Shown here one piece after another: positions 1 through 8,718 of a stretch of DNA of 62,296 nucleotides; positions within the stretch are counted from its first letter, which is position 1, and each line of letters starts with the position of its first letter. The stretch is from Verrucomicrobiota bacterium (GTDB lineage Bacteria; Verrucomicrobiota; Verrucomicrobiia; Limisphaerales; SIBE01), in the NCBI GenBank assembly GCA_021733945.1, contig JAIPJX010000010.1:1-62296 (forward strand), read 5' to 3'. The position numbers and the translations under genes are program-made. The notes beneath the pieces were generated by a model. The model had not been told where the DNA came from, made no database searches, and saw only the letters and a list, made by a program, of their open reading frames with translations.

Positions 1-1
1 G

Positions 2-307
<306 letters not shown>

Positions 308-350
308 CCTCGGTCTGGGACCGTGTGTTGCATCGTGGACGAATCCGATT

Positions 351-3284
351 ATGGTTGGGTCATTGCAAAGGTCTTTTCAACAGTGGCTGCGGGACCCGCG
401 ACGGCTTTCTTGGATGTTGGCCGTGATCCTGGGTTGGGTCTGGTCCACAGCCGCGGAGCCGCCCGGATCGGTTTCAGCCTACAATGTTGTCTGGGACACC
501 CCGAGTGAGAATGATTCCGGATCCATGCCCCTGGGCAACGGGGAGGTGGGGCTCAACGCCTGGGTGGAGGCAAACGGCGATCTCTGTCTTTATCTCTCCA
601 GAACGGATAGCTGGGGCGACAACGGTCGGTTGCTCAAAATTGGCAAGGTGCGGTTTCAGCTCGATCCGGCACCCAAGCTTCCGATGCGTCCGTTCTCCCA
701 AACCCTCAGCCTGGCGGACGGCACGGTCGTGGTTCGTTTTGGCGAAGGAGACGAGGCGACGGTCCTTCGCTTGTGGGTGGACGCGCACCACCCGGCTGTT
801 CGGCTCGAAGTGCATACGGTCCGGGAGGCGGCGGTGGTTGCCTCCATCGAGCTGTGGCGAAACAAGCCGGAGGTGCTGCCCGTAATTGAAATCAGTGATG
901 TTCAGTTTGATCTGGCTATTCCCGGGTCGCAAACGGCACCCACGATTGTGGAGCCGGACCATGTGCTGGAGGGGTTGACCGGGCGAATTGGCTGGTACCA
1001 TCACAATGCAAAATCAGTCGGGCCGGCGATCACAGCGCGGATTCAGGGAGTCGCTGATTTCGAGAGACCCGATCCGTTGCTGGGGCGTACGTTCGGCGCT
1101 CTGATCACGGCCGAGGGGGCGGAGAGGGAGAGTGATCTTCGGCTGCGATCGCCGACCGGCACGCGGCATTTGTTTCAGATCCATGTGACGGCGCAGCATC
1201 CCTCCACGCCCGATCAATGGCTGGGCGATGTGGAGGAAAGGGCGGTGGCGCTCGATCAAACGCCCTTCACCGAAGCTCGCAAAGCGCACGAAGACTGGTG
1301 GCGGGAATTCTGGGGCCGCAGCTGGATTGATGTGACCTCGGCCGGCACGGCACGCGACACCGGTGCGTCCGACGTCAGTCGGGCGTATGCCCTGCAACGA
1401 TTCATCAATGCCTGCGGTGGCCGGGGACGTTATCCGATCAAGTTCAACGGAGCGATCTTCACCGTGTCGAATCCGGGCAGTCCCGGAAATGCCGATTACC
1501 GGCGATGGGGGCCGGGTTACTGGTGGCAGAACACGCGATTGCCTTACTTCAGCATGAGCGCTTCGGGTGACTTCGATCTCATGCAACCCCTGTTTAATCT
1601 GTATGGACGGGAACTGATGCCGTTGTTTCGGCATCGAACCCGCAAGCATGTGGGGCATGAAGGCGTTTACATACCGGAGACCATCTATTTCTGGGGGGAT
1701 CTCTTCAGTGTCTCATACGGATGGACGCCCTATGAGCAGCGTGCCGACAAGCTGCAGGACGGACCATGGCACAAATGGGAATGGGTCTCGGGCCCGGAGT
1801 TGGTGCTCCTCATGCTTGAGTATTATGAGCACACCCTGGACGAACCCTTTCTAAACGAGACCCTGCTGCCGACGGCGCGGGAGATCCTTGTTTTTTTTGA
1901 TCAACAATACGGGCTTGATGATCAGGGGAAACTCCTCATGCATCCGGCCCAGGCACTGGAGACCTGGTGGGATTGCACCAACCCGATGCCCGAACTGTCC
2001 GGACTGCACGCGCTCACGGAAAGGTTGCTCGCGTTGCCCGAATCGCTGACCCCGGCGGATCAGCGCGCGTTCTGGATTTCGCTGCGGGCGAAACTGCCCG
2101 GCCTGCCCACGCGCGTGGTTTATGGCAAACGAATGCTGGCTCCTGCCCGGTCTTATGCGAACAAACAAAACGCGGAGAACCCTGAATTGTATGCCGTGTT
2201 TCCATTTCGTCTCATCGGGGTGGGCCGGCCGGATCTGGACCTGGGGCTTGAGGCATTAAATCACCGACTGGATGTCGGCAACTATGGCTGGCGTCAGGAT
2301 GACATTTTCATGGCCTACCTCGGACTGGCGAATCCGGCCCGCGACTATCTTGTCGAGCGTGCCCGGACCAAACACGTCAACTCGCGATTCCCCGCTTTCT
2401 GGGGGCCGAACTTTGATTGGGTGCCTGATCAGACTCATGGCGGTGTGCTTCTCAAAACCCTGCAATCGATGCTCCTTCAGACCGATGGACGGAAGATCCT
2501 GCTGCTTCCCGCCTGGCCCGCGGACTGGAATGCATCATTTAAACTGCATGCTCCGTTCCGGACGGTTCTGAAGGGCGTGATCCGCGATGGAAAACTCACC
2601 GAACTGGAAGTCACCCCGCCCGAGCGGCGCAGGGATGTCATCGTACAGGGACAGGGCCTCCCGGATCGGCTCGGGCTCGGGGCTGTTTCCACGAACGTGC
2701 TTGCCGGAAGCACCGTCTCCGTACCACTGACCCTGAGGGCGCCCCTCGGTCTCACGGAGCTGACGTTCCGGGTGGTTCCCGAGTCGGATCGACTGGTGAA
2801 TCCCAGGTTCCGGGCTGTGGGAAAACCTGGGACTGATTCATCGGTCACTCAGCTCGACTCGGGCGCTTACCAGGTGCACGTTTCGTCCCTGCAGGGGACG
2901 TGGCCTTCCGGAACCAGTTCGCTTGGCGCTCTGGAGTTTGATTCCCTGCCGGGTGCCCGGAGCGAGGCGAGTCACTGGAGTTTGTCCGATCTCAGCGGAA
3001 TCGCCGCTGGAACGGCCGTGGCCGCGGAACTCACACCGCAACGGTATTCCCTGGTTGTGGTCGGTCGGAACCCGCTGCTGCTCCCGGATCCCGGAATCAC
3101 CGGCATTGTCGTGTTTGGGCAGCCGAACCAGACCTATTTTCTGGATCAAAGACCCATGCTCGGTGTGGAACATCCATGGACCGAAGCGTTGTCGATTGAA
3201 TTCGGTGGTGATTCCTTCCGGCGGATCGAGGGATTGCTCAGGAGGGACCCTTCCGGGTTCTACCGCGTGCGAAGCCCTCAATGA
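351..3284 (+). CDS. Secreted DUF5703-domain protein, glycoside-hydrolase-like
   Basis: A 977-residue protein with an N-terminal signal peptide: a basic stretch (RDPRR), a hydrophobic core (LSWMLAVILGWVW) and a likely cut after STAA. The mature protein starts with the DUF5703 hallmark YNVVWDTPSENDSGSMPLGN and VEANGDLCLYLSRTDSW, followed by a large alpha-helical region (about residues 330-750) resembling the (alpha/alpha)6 barrel of GH95-type enzymes. The C-terminal ~200 residues are beta-rich and end in SGFYRVRSPQ, a tail style common on exported verrucomicrobial proteins. The frame opens at 189, but a start there would overlap the upstream gene and spoil the signal peptide, so ATG 351 is preferred. 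Family substrate is not established; polysaccharide breakdown is an inference. Confidence 0.85.
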   Translation: MVGSLQRSFQQWLRDPRRLSWMLAVILGWVWSTAAEPPGSVSAYNVVWDTPSENDSGSMPLGNGEVGLNAWVEANGDLCLYLSRTDSWGDNGRLLKIGKVRFQLDPAPKLPMRPFSQTLSLADGTVVVRFGEGDEATVLRLWVDAHHPAVRLEVHTVREAAVVASIELWRNKPEVLPVIEISDVQFDLAIPGSQTAPTIVEPDHVLEGLTGRIGWYHHNAKSVGPAITARIQGVADFERPDPLLGRTFGALITAEGAERESDLRLRSPTGTRHLFQIHVTAQHPSTPDQWLGDVEERAVALDQTPFTEARKAHEDWWREFWGRSWIDVTSAGTARDTGASDVSRAYALQRFINACGGRGRYPIKFNGAIFTVSNPGSPGNADYRRWGPGYWWQNTRLPYFSMSASGDFDLMQPLFNLYGRELMPLFRHRTRKHVGHEGVYIPETIYFWGDLFSVSYGWTPYEQRADKLQDGPWHKWEWVSGPELVLLMLEYYEHTLDEPFLNETLLPTAREILVFFDQQYGLDDQGKLLMHPAQALETWWDCTNPMPELSGLHALTERLLALPESLTPADQRAFWISLRAKLPGLPTRVVYGKRMLAPARSYANKQNAENPELYAVFPFRLIGVGRPDLDLGLEALNHRLDVGNYGWRQDDIFMAYLGLANPARDYLVERARTKHVNSRFPAFWGPNFDWVPDQTHGGVLLKTLQSMLLQTDGRKILLLPAWPADWNASFKLHAPFRTVLKGVIRDGKLTELEVTPPERRRDVIVQGQGLPDRLGLGAVSTNVLAGSTVSVPLTLRAPLGLTELTFRVVPESDRLVNPRFRAVGKPGTDSSVTQLDSGAYQVHVSSLQGTWPSGTSSLGALEFDSLPGARSEASHWSLSDLSGIAAGTAVAAELTPQRYSLVVVGRNPLLLPDPGITGIVVFGQPNQTYFLDQRPMLGVEHPWTEALSIEFGGDSFRRIEGLLRRDPSGFYRVRSPQ

Positions 3285-3479
3285 TCGGGGCGTCCGGCCT
3301 CAAAACGTTCCCGCAACCGCCGGGCTCGGGGGCACTCCGGGTAGGTGATGCGTGGAGCACGGTCCTCATTTTAATGCCAAGCCAGCCGATGATGGTTGAA
3401 AAACAATGTTCCCATTCGCACTTGGTTTCAGTAGAAGACTTCCGTGAAGAAGAAAAAAGCCGCTCCGCAGGAAACCACC

Positions 3480-5012
3480 ATGCCCCAGGCTCTGCGGCTC
3501 TACGTCTACGTTTCAGCGGCGATCACCGGGGCCGCCATCATGATCATCGAGATCCTGGGGGCCAAGATGCTGGCACCGTTCATGGGCACGTCGCACTTTG
3601 TCTGGACGGCTCAGATAGCGGTCACTCTGGTCGCCCTGGCAACGGGATATTACGCTGGCGGACGACTGGCGGACAGAATACCCCGACTTTCCGTGCTCTA
3701 TGTTGCCATCCTGGTGGCGGCCATCTACCTGGGCCTGACCATCGCGATCATTGAGCCGATAGCCTATTGGTGCCTCAAGTTCAAGCTGGCCACCGGCACC
3801 CTTCTGGCTTCGGCCATTCTGTTCTTCATTCCGCTGGCGCTTCTGGCCATGGTGGGCCCGTTTCTGATGCGGGTGATCACCACGTCGCTGCAGAATGTGG
3901 GAGCCAACATCGGACGCCTCACCTCCATCAGCACGCTGGGTAGTTTCGTTGGCACGATTTTGATTGGTTACTTTCTGATTCCGTTCATGCCCAACTCCAT
4001 GACGCTTTACCTGACCTCCGGCCTGTTGATGGTCATCGTCGCCGTCTATTTCCTGGTGTGGGAGCGCAGCGGTCCCACGCTGATCGCGCTGGCGTGCGGA
4101 TCGGGTCTCGGTCTGCTGCTTGGGTTCGGAGGTGTTTCAAAGGAGGCGCTGGTCGACACCGCGCGAACGATGGAGCTTTACCGGAGCAATTCGAATTTCG
4201 GCCTGCTTCAGGTGCTGCAGGACCGGGATCGGAACGCGCGGTATTATCTGAACGATTTCCTCATTCAGAACATCTACGACCCGGTTGAAAAGAAAAGCAT
4301 GGCCCTGTTCACCTACATGCTGCATGACCTGGCAATTGCCTATACTCCAAAGATCGAACGGGCGTTGTGCATCGGTTTGGGCGTTGGCATTGTGCCGTCC
4401 GAGTTCGCCCGCGACGGGGTTCAGGTGGATGCCGTCGAGATCAATCCTGCGGTGGTGAAAGTGGCGCACGACCATTTCGACTGCGAGATCAACAGGCTGC
4501 ACATCCACATCGGCGACGGACGGCAATTTGTGAACCAGGCCGGGCGGTCCTATGATACGGTGATTCTGGACGCGTTCCTTGGGGATTCCTCCCCGTCACA
4601 CTTGATGAGCCGCGAAGCCTTCGAGGGGATCAGACGAATTCTCAAACCGGAGGGCACACTCGTGATTAACAGTTTTGGTGAGTTTGACACGGGTAAAAAC
4701 TTCTTTTGCGCTTCGATCGACAAAACGCTCCGGACTGTGTTCAAGAGCGTCAAGGTCCATGCGAGCGGCAACGGCAACGTCTTCTTCGTGGCTTCCGAAT
4801 CGGCCGATCTGAAAATCCGTTCCGAACCCGATTTTGACGAGGTGCACTGGTCGACCCGCCGCGCCGCCGAAGATGCGTTCGCGGGGCTGCAGACGATCAA
4901 CCCGAAAGACGGCATTGTGCTGACGGACGACTTTAATCCGGTGGATTACCACGATGCCGACAATCGGGAAACCCATAGGCGCCGGCTCGCGTTCCGCATG
5001 CGGACCCTTTGA
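3480..5012 (+). CDS. Membrane-anchored spermidine-synthase-like protein (fused transporter-like and methyltransferase-fold domains)
   Basis: About 510 residues in two halves. The N-terminal ~210 residues hold six or so hydrophobic helices, including AAIMIIEILGAKMLAPFMG, which is typical of the membrane domain in fused spermidine synthases. The C-terminal half is a Rossmann methyltransferase fold with the glycine-rich motif LCIGLGVGIVPSEFA, acidic VDAVEINP, and the DAFLGDSSPSHL segment that corresponds to the polyamine/SAM-binding loop of spermidine synthases. Start choice: ATG 3480 has AGGA seven bases upstream; an in-frame GTG at 3444 is a weaker alternative with no good ribosome site. Whether it makes polyamines is unknown, since many fused homologs have no assigned substrate. 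It converges on the dus operon. Confidence 0.8.
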   Translation: MPQALRLYVYVSAAITGAAIMIIEILGAKMLAPFMGTSHFVWTAQIAVTLVALATGYYAGGRLADRIPRLSVLYVAILVAAIYLGLTIAIIEPIAYWCLKFKLATGTLLASAILFFIPLALLAMVGPFLMRVITTSLQNVGANIGRLTSISTLGSFVGTILIGYFLIPFMPNSMTLYLTSGLLMVIVAVYFLVWERSGPTLIALACGSGLGLLLGFGGVSKEALVDTARTMELYRSNSNFGLLQVLQDRDRNARYYLNDFLIQNIYDPVEKKSMALFTYMLHDLAIAYTPKIERALCIGLGVGIVPSEFARDGVQVDAVEINPAVVKVAHDHFDCEINRLHIHIGDGRQFVNQAGRSYDTVILDAFLGDSSPSHLMSREAFEGIRRILKPEGTLVINSFGEFDTGKNFFCASIDKTLRTVFKSVKVHASGNGNVFFVASESADLKIRSEPDFDEVHWSTRRAAEDAFAGLQTINPKDGIVLTDDFNPVDYHDADNRETHRRRLAFRMRTL

Positions 5013-5092
5013 GTCGGGTGCACCCCGGTCGTCGTGCGGGGCGGTGTTCTCCGGCACCGTGCGCATTCTCCGCGATGGACGCGGCTAGCAGA

Positions 5093-5201
5093 CCGTTAAA
5101 AAACTCGGAATCTTGTAGGCGGCGAGGTCACGAGACTCTGATTTCTTAGGTATCTTTAGGTATTGCAGAGCCTCCTGACGTCGGCTCCTACTTTTTTACC
5201 G
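5093..5201. repeat. Palindromic repeat element, copy A (77-bp core 5115-5191)
   Basis: The core runs from GTAGGCGGCGAGG to GACGTCGGCTCCTAC and is flanked by CCGTTAAAAA on the left and TTTTTTACCG on the right, which form an outer inverted repeat. The reverse complement closely matches the element at 7329-7439, with identical core length. It sits between two convergent genes and could fold into a long hairpin in either transcript, so a terminator role is possible. Confidence 0.85.
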
Positions 5202-5206
5202 AGCTA

Positions 5207-6292
5207 TTAGACCGGGGCGGGCTGGAAATCGGCCGAAAGGGCCATTGGCTCGTCGTGATCCAGGAACTCCACGCAGACCCTGAAAAACTCAGTCTCCGTG
5301 TTCACCCTCCGGATCTGGTGCAGGAACTGTCCCAGGGGTTCGATGCCCATGGCGACGTAGTTCATGTATTTCTTCATCTTCTGCACGTGCTTGGATTCGT
5401 TGTACTCGGTGAACATGACGGCCTGGTAGAGTTCCCGAATATAGTGCAGGACATCGCGGCCACGGGGCGAGGCTTGCGTTTCGCCCTTGCAGGCGCGCCG
5501 AATCTGGTCAAACAACCATGGGTTGCGAATGGCCCCGCGCCCCAGCATCACGCCGCGGGCTCCGGTTCGGCTCATGACCGCGCGGGCTTTCTCTGCGGAA
5601 TCGATGTCGCCGTTGGCGAGCACCGGGCAGCCCACGACTTCCACAGCCCGGGCAATCAGATCGTACCGGACCCCGGGACGGTACATCTCCTTGACCGTCC
5701 TTCCGTGCACGGATAACAGGTCCAGCGAATGCCGGGAGAAGATCCGGAGCATTTCCTCGTAGTCGTCGATGGAGTCGAACCCCACCCGTGTTTTCACCGT
5801 GAACGGGATCGAAACAGCGTCACGCAACGCACCCAAAATGGAGTCCACCCGGTTCAGTTCCCGCAGGAGGCCGCCGCCCGCGCATTTCCGATAGACGACG
5901 GGTGCCGGGCATCCGAGGTTCAGGTCCACGCCCGCGATCGGATACTGTTGAAGGGCGCGGGCGCTGCGGACCAGGGCCGGGATGTCGTTCCCGATCATCT
6001 GGGCGATGATCGGCCGTCCCGTCGGGTTTTCCGTGATCGAACGAAGGATCGGTTTGTCCAGGCAGGAGGTGACATGCACCCGGAAATACTCGGTGAAATA
6101 GAGGTCCGCCCCGCCAAACTGCGCCATCAGACGCATGAAAGGAAGGTCGGTCACATCCTGCATCGGTGCCAGCGCCAGCACCGGCCCCGGTTGTTTCAGC
6201 AGCTTTCCCAGATCTGTGCCGGCGACGCTCCGTTCGCGGTCCGAAGGGACTTGCTCGGCGGCGGATGAAGGTGGTTGAATGTCCCGGGTCAT
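5207..6292 (-). CDS. dus: tRNA-dihydrouridine synthase (Dus family)
   Basis: A 361-residue FMN enzyme that reduces uridines to dihydrouridine in tRNA D-loops using NADPH. Visible family motifs are LALAPMQDVTDLPFMRLM at the FMN-binding start, GVDLNLGCPAPVVYRKCAGG with the catalytic cysteine in the KCAGG loop, TVKTRVGF, LLSVHGRTVKEMY, LANGDI and GVMLGRGAIRNPWLF. The start is fixed by an ATGA overlap with the upstream mnmD-like gene (ATG 6292-6290, TGA 6291-6289), which also argues for one transcript and coupled translation. The open frame continues 39 codons further upstream, but that part overlaps the neighbour and lacks family sequence. The exact Dus subtype (A, B or C) is not assigned. Confidence 0.93.
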   Translation of the reverse strand: MTRDIQPPSSAAEQVPSDRERSVAGTDLGKLLKQPGPVLALAPMQDVTDLPFMRLMAQFGGADLYFTEYFRVHVTSCLDKPILRSITENPTGRPIIAQMIGNDIPALVRSARALQQYPIAGVDLNLGCPAPVVYRKCAGGGLLRELNRVDSILGALRDAVSIPFTVKTRVGFDSIDDYEEMLRIFSRHSLDLLSVHGRTVKEMYRPGVRYDLIARAVEVVGCPVLANGDIDSAEKARAVMSRTGARGVMLGRGAIRNPWLFDQIRRACKGETQASPRGRDVLHYIRELYQAVMFTEYNESKHVQKMKKYMNYVAMGIEPLGQFLHQIRRVNTETEFFRVCVEFLDHDEPMALSADFQPAPV

Positions 6293-7140
6293 GCGAATTG
6301 AGGGTGATTGAGCAATTGTTCCCAGCTCCGGTCCGACAGGGGCTCCTGCCTGTAATGCGGGCTCCACAACGGCTCGGCGCTGGTGGAGCGACGGGCGCGA
6401 TTGACCCACGCGCCGTCAAGCGGCGTGTCGATGAGGTCCAGAGTGTTGGCCGCGATGGTGGTCTCCTCCTTTTCGCCGGTGGCACTGCCGCTGCCGACAA
6501 AGAATCCGGCCAGGAGCAGCGTGACCCGCAGGAGGGTGCTTCGCGAATAGGTCGCCAGAGCGCAGGGAGTCTCCGGATGCATCCTGCGGTGCAGTTGACG
6601 AAATACCTCATGCGTCCACATGGCGGGATTCTTAGCGGGTGAAAAGGCGTCGAACAGGATGGCGTTCGGTGTGGGCAGTGAATCGGGAGGTGCGGTGGCG
6701 ATCAGTTCGGGGAAATCATCCAGACGAACGCTCCAGTCGATCTCGAGCGGGCCGTTTGTTGCGTGCACGCTCCGATTCGAAGTCAGCTCCTTCAGCCAGG
6801 GCTCGTAGCCGGAGAGGTATTGCAGCTGATCCACGTGTTGAAGGGCGAACGTCAGGGGTTCGAGGGTGCAGTCGAAACTGATCATCCGGATGGACGCCGG
6901 AAGATGCTGGACAGAGCGCAAAACAGAGAGGGCATTGGCTGCGGCTCCCAGTCCCACATCCCACACCACAAACGGACCCACGTGTGCGGCTACGCGGTCC
7001 GCAATACGCAGTTGTTCCACGTACAGGGCCTCGGCTTCCGCGACCGGACCGACCACGGGATGGAATGTTTCCGCGTGTTCCTCGGACCGAACGCTGAACG
7101 CGTCGTTCTTCAGTCTGACAATTGTATATGGGCTCACTGG
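6289..7140 (-). CDS. Stand-alone MnmD-like tRNA methyltransferase (MnmC N-domain family)
   Basis: About 283 residues of the Methyltransf_30/MnmC1 family, which methylates 5-aminomethyl-2-thiouridine at tRNA wobble position 34. Seen motifs: HAETFHPVVGPVAEAEALYVEQ near the N-terminus, FVVWDVGLGAAANALSVL as the SAM-binding loop, and ILFDAFSPAKNPAMWTHEVF, the most diagnostic segment of MnmC/MnmD. The FAD-dependent MnmC2 domain is absent. No ATG lies near the N-terminus: GTG 7140 gives a protein starting just before the conserved domain, while TTG 7218 is the upstream alternative. First gene of a two-gene operon with dus. An 18-bp-arm palindrome lies upstream at 7229-7266. Confidence 0.8.
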   Translation of the reverse strand, partial: PVSPYTIVRLKNDAFSVRSEEHAETFHPVVGPVAEAEALYVEQLRIADRVAAHVGPFVVWDVGLGAAANALSVLRSVQHLPASIRMISFDCTLEPLTFALQHVDQLQYLSGYEPWLKELTSNRSVHATNGPLEIDWSVRLDDFPELIATAPPDSLPTPNAILFDAFSPAKNPAMWTHEVFRQLHRRMHPETPCALATYSRSTLLRVTLLLAGFFVGSGSATGEKEETTIAANTLDLIDTPLDGAWVNRARRSTSAEPLWSPHYRQEPLSDRSWEQLLNHPQFA

Positions 7141-7228
7141 TCTGTTCTCAGGGTCCGGTGCGTTGATGGTGACCGGAGCTCTAACATGATTTGAACCTGC
7201 GCGCCTGTCGATTCGCAAGATGCGGCAC

Positions 7229-7266
7229 GTACAACCTTTTGTTGCACCTGCAACAAAAGGTTGTAC
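7229..7266. promoter_or_regulatory. Perfect 18-bp inverted repeat upstream of the mnmD-like gene
   Basis: The arms GTACAACCTTTTGTTGCA (7229-7246) and TGCAACAAAAGGTTGTAC (7249-7266) are exact reverse complements separated by CC. It lies just upstream of the mnmD-dus operon. It may be an operator, a transcript hairpin or a dispersed palindromic repeat; nothing in the window decides which, since no second copy was seen. Confidence 0.6.
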
Positions 7267-7328
7267 CCAGGTGTGTGGGCGTTGCCCTGGCTTCAGGGGG
7301 GCGGAGAGGGGATGCGGGGATCAGAAGC

Positions 7329-7439
7329 CCGTTAAAAAAGGTAGGAGCCGACGTCAGGAGGCTCTAAAATTCTCAAAGATTCCTGAGAAATCAGAGTCTC
7401 GTGACCTCGCCTCCTACAAGATCTGGAGTGTTTTAACGG
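7329..7439. repeat. Palindromic repeat element, copy B (77-bp core 7341-7417)
   Basis: The core begins GTAGGAGCCGACGTCAGG and ends GACCTCGCCTCCTAC, with outer arms CCGTTAAAAA and TTTTAACGG. It is the inverted counterpart of 5093-5201, so the two copies bracket the mnmD-dus operon head to head. It lies between the 3' end of the FG-GAP gene and the operon start, where it could act as a terminator. Confidence 0.85.
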
Positions 7440-7464
7440 TCTGTTCGGGTGGATGCGGTCTGAA

Positions 7465-8625
7465 TTATTTGGAGTTCAGCAGGTTTTCGTACCAATACAG
7501 CCCGCTGCGTCCTGGCAACACCAGATCCAGGTCGCCGTCGCCGTCGAGGTCGGCGGCTTTTGGATCCAACCCGACACCGGCCGGGCCGTTGGACTGGATG
7601 GTGTATCGCTGAAATTTGCCGGCTGCCTGGTCGAACTCGTAACGGTAGATGACCAGCGGATCCCGGGCACCCGGGTCCTTCCCGTCATGGGACCAGAAAC
7701 GTTTGCCGTTGACGAATTCGGGTTTGCCGTTGTTGTCGAGGTCCACCCAGAGGGGGCTGTGCCCCTGCGACCAGGAGTCGTCCACCAGATGTTTCTTCCA
7801 GGTGCGTGCTCCGTTCTGCGTGTGCTGTTCCAGCCAATAGACTCCGTAGTCGTGACCCAGAGCCCACACCAGATCGGTGTCTCCGTCCTCATCCACATCC
7901 GCAACGATCACCGGCACGCAGGTGCGGCCCAGCTCAAACTCGGGGTGCCATTGCCAGGTTCCGGTTTTGCGGTCCACCGGTGCTTCGAGCCAGCCATGGA
8001 TTCCGATGATATCGCCGCGACCGTCGCCGTTGACATCCCCGAAACCATTGCCGTGCCCGGCCGCTTCGGCGGGCAGATTGTGGCGTTCCCAGACCGGTTC
8101 GGTTCCGGGTTTCCCGGGCAACAGTTCCCACCAGGCAACAAAATCCCATCCGTTTGGGAGCACATCGAGCGTTCCGTTTCCGTCCACGTCGAACAGGCGT
8201 CCGGTTTCCATTGCCCCCGGGGTTGCGACCATATGTTTGGGCCATTCGCCCAGCGCGGATCCCGGATGCTCGAGCCAGTAGATCGAACGGCTTCGGTAGT
8301 TCACGTGGATCAGATCGGTCCAGCCGTCACGGTTGACATCCATCTCGAGGTGCGAATATCCGTCGGGCCGACCGTTGATCACCTCCACGTCCCGGACGAA
8401 ATGTTGAGTCCAATCCGGGGCTTCGTACCAGAAGCCGCCGCAGACGATGTCGAGGGAGCCGTCGTGGTTGACGTCCATGACGGACACGGCGCTGAAGACG
8501 GAATTGGTGTTGATCGGGTGGAGCCTGAAGTTCAGGTCGGCGGACTGAAGGGAAGGGAGTCCGGTGCCGATGACGATGCTGGCGACGGCGAGGAAGCCGC
8601 GGGCAAACGGGCTTGTTGGGGTCAT
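7465..8625 (-). CDS. Secreted FG-GAP/VCBS-repeat beta-propeller protein
   Basis: A 386-residue exported protein. It starts with a signal peptide (MTPTSPFARGFLAVASIVIG, likely cut near LQSA) and then has repeated calcium-binding loops of the FG-GAP/VCBS type: DVNHDGSLDIV, DVNRDGWTDLI, DVDGNGTLDVL, DVNGDGRGDII, DVDEDGDTDLV, DLDNNGKPEFV and DLDGDGDLDLV. Seven such loops match a single seven-bladed propeller. No catalytic domain is attached. The recurring aromatic YWLEH/YWYEN pattern after each loop is typical of these repeats. Proteins of this type bind ligands or substrates outside the cell; the partner here is unknown. It is divergent from the sugar-binding lipoprotein gene, with 93 bp between the start codons. 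Confidence 0.88.
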   Translation of the reverse strand: MTPTSPFARGFLAVASIVIGTGLPSLQSADLNFRLHPINTNSVFSAVSVMDVNHDGSLDIVCGGFWYEAPDWTQHFVRDVEVINGRPDGYSHLEMDVNRDGWTDLIHVNYRSRSIYWLEHPGSALGEWPKHMVATPGAMETGRLFDVDGNGTLDVLPNGWDFVAWWELLPGKPGTEPVWERHNLPAEAAGHGNGFGDVNGDGRGDIIGIHGWLEAPVDRKTGTWQWHPEFELGRTCVPVIVADVDEDGDTDLVWALGHDYGVYWLEQHTQNGARTWKKHLVDDSWSQGHSPLWVDLDNNGKPEFVNGKRFWSHDGKDPGARDPLVIYRYEFDQAAGKFQRYTIQSNGPAGVGLDPKAADLDGDGDLDLVLPGRSGLYWYENLLNSK

Positions 8626-8653
8626 GGCTCCAGTCTTGTGGATGCGAGGCGGT

Positions 8654-8683
8654 TTGACAAGTCCACACGCTTGTTTCTATGGT
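8654..8683 (+). promoter_or_regulatory. Sigma-70-like promoter for the sugar-binding protein gene
   Basis: A perfect TTGACA at 8654-8659 and TATGGT at 8678-8683 are separated by 18 bases, within the intergenic space between divergent genes. The -10 box ends 35 bases before the ATG at 8719. This is a sequence match only, and Verrucomicrobiota consensus promoters are not well defined. Confidence 0.45.
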
Positions 8684-8718
8684 GTCCGGATTCAAACCAC
8701 AACGATCCTGTGACGCTT

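Noticed and set aside
7453-8718. Upstream extension of the sugar-binding protein frame to 790 codons
   Set aside because: This part is the reverse side of the FG-GAP gene; the lipobox and a good promoter place the true start at 8719.
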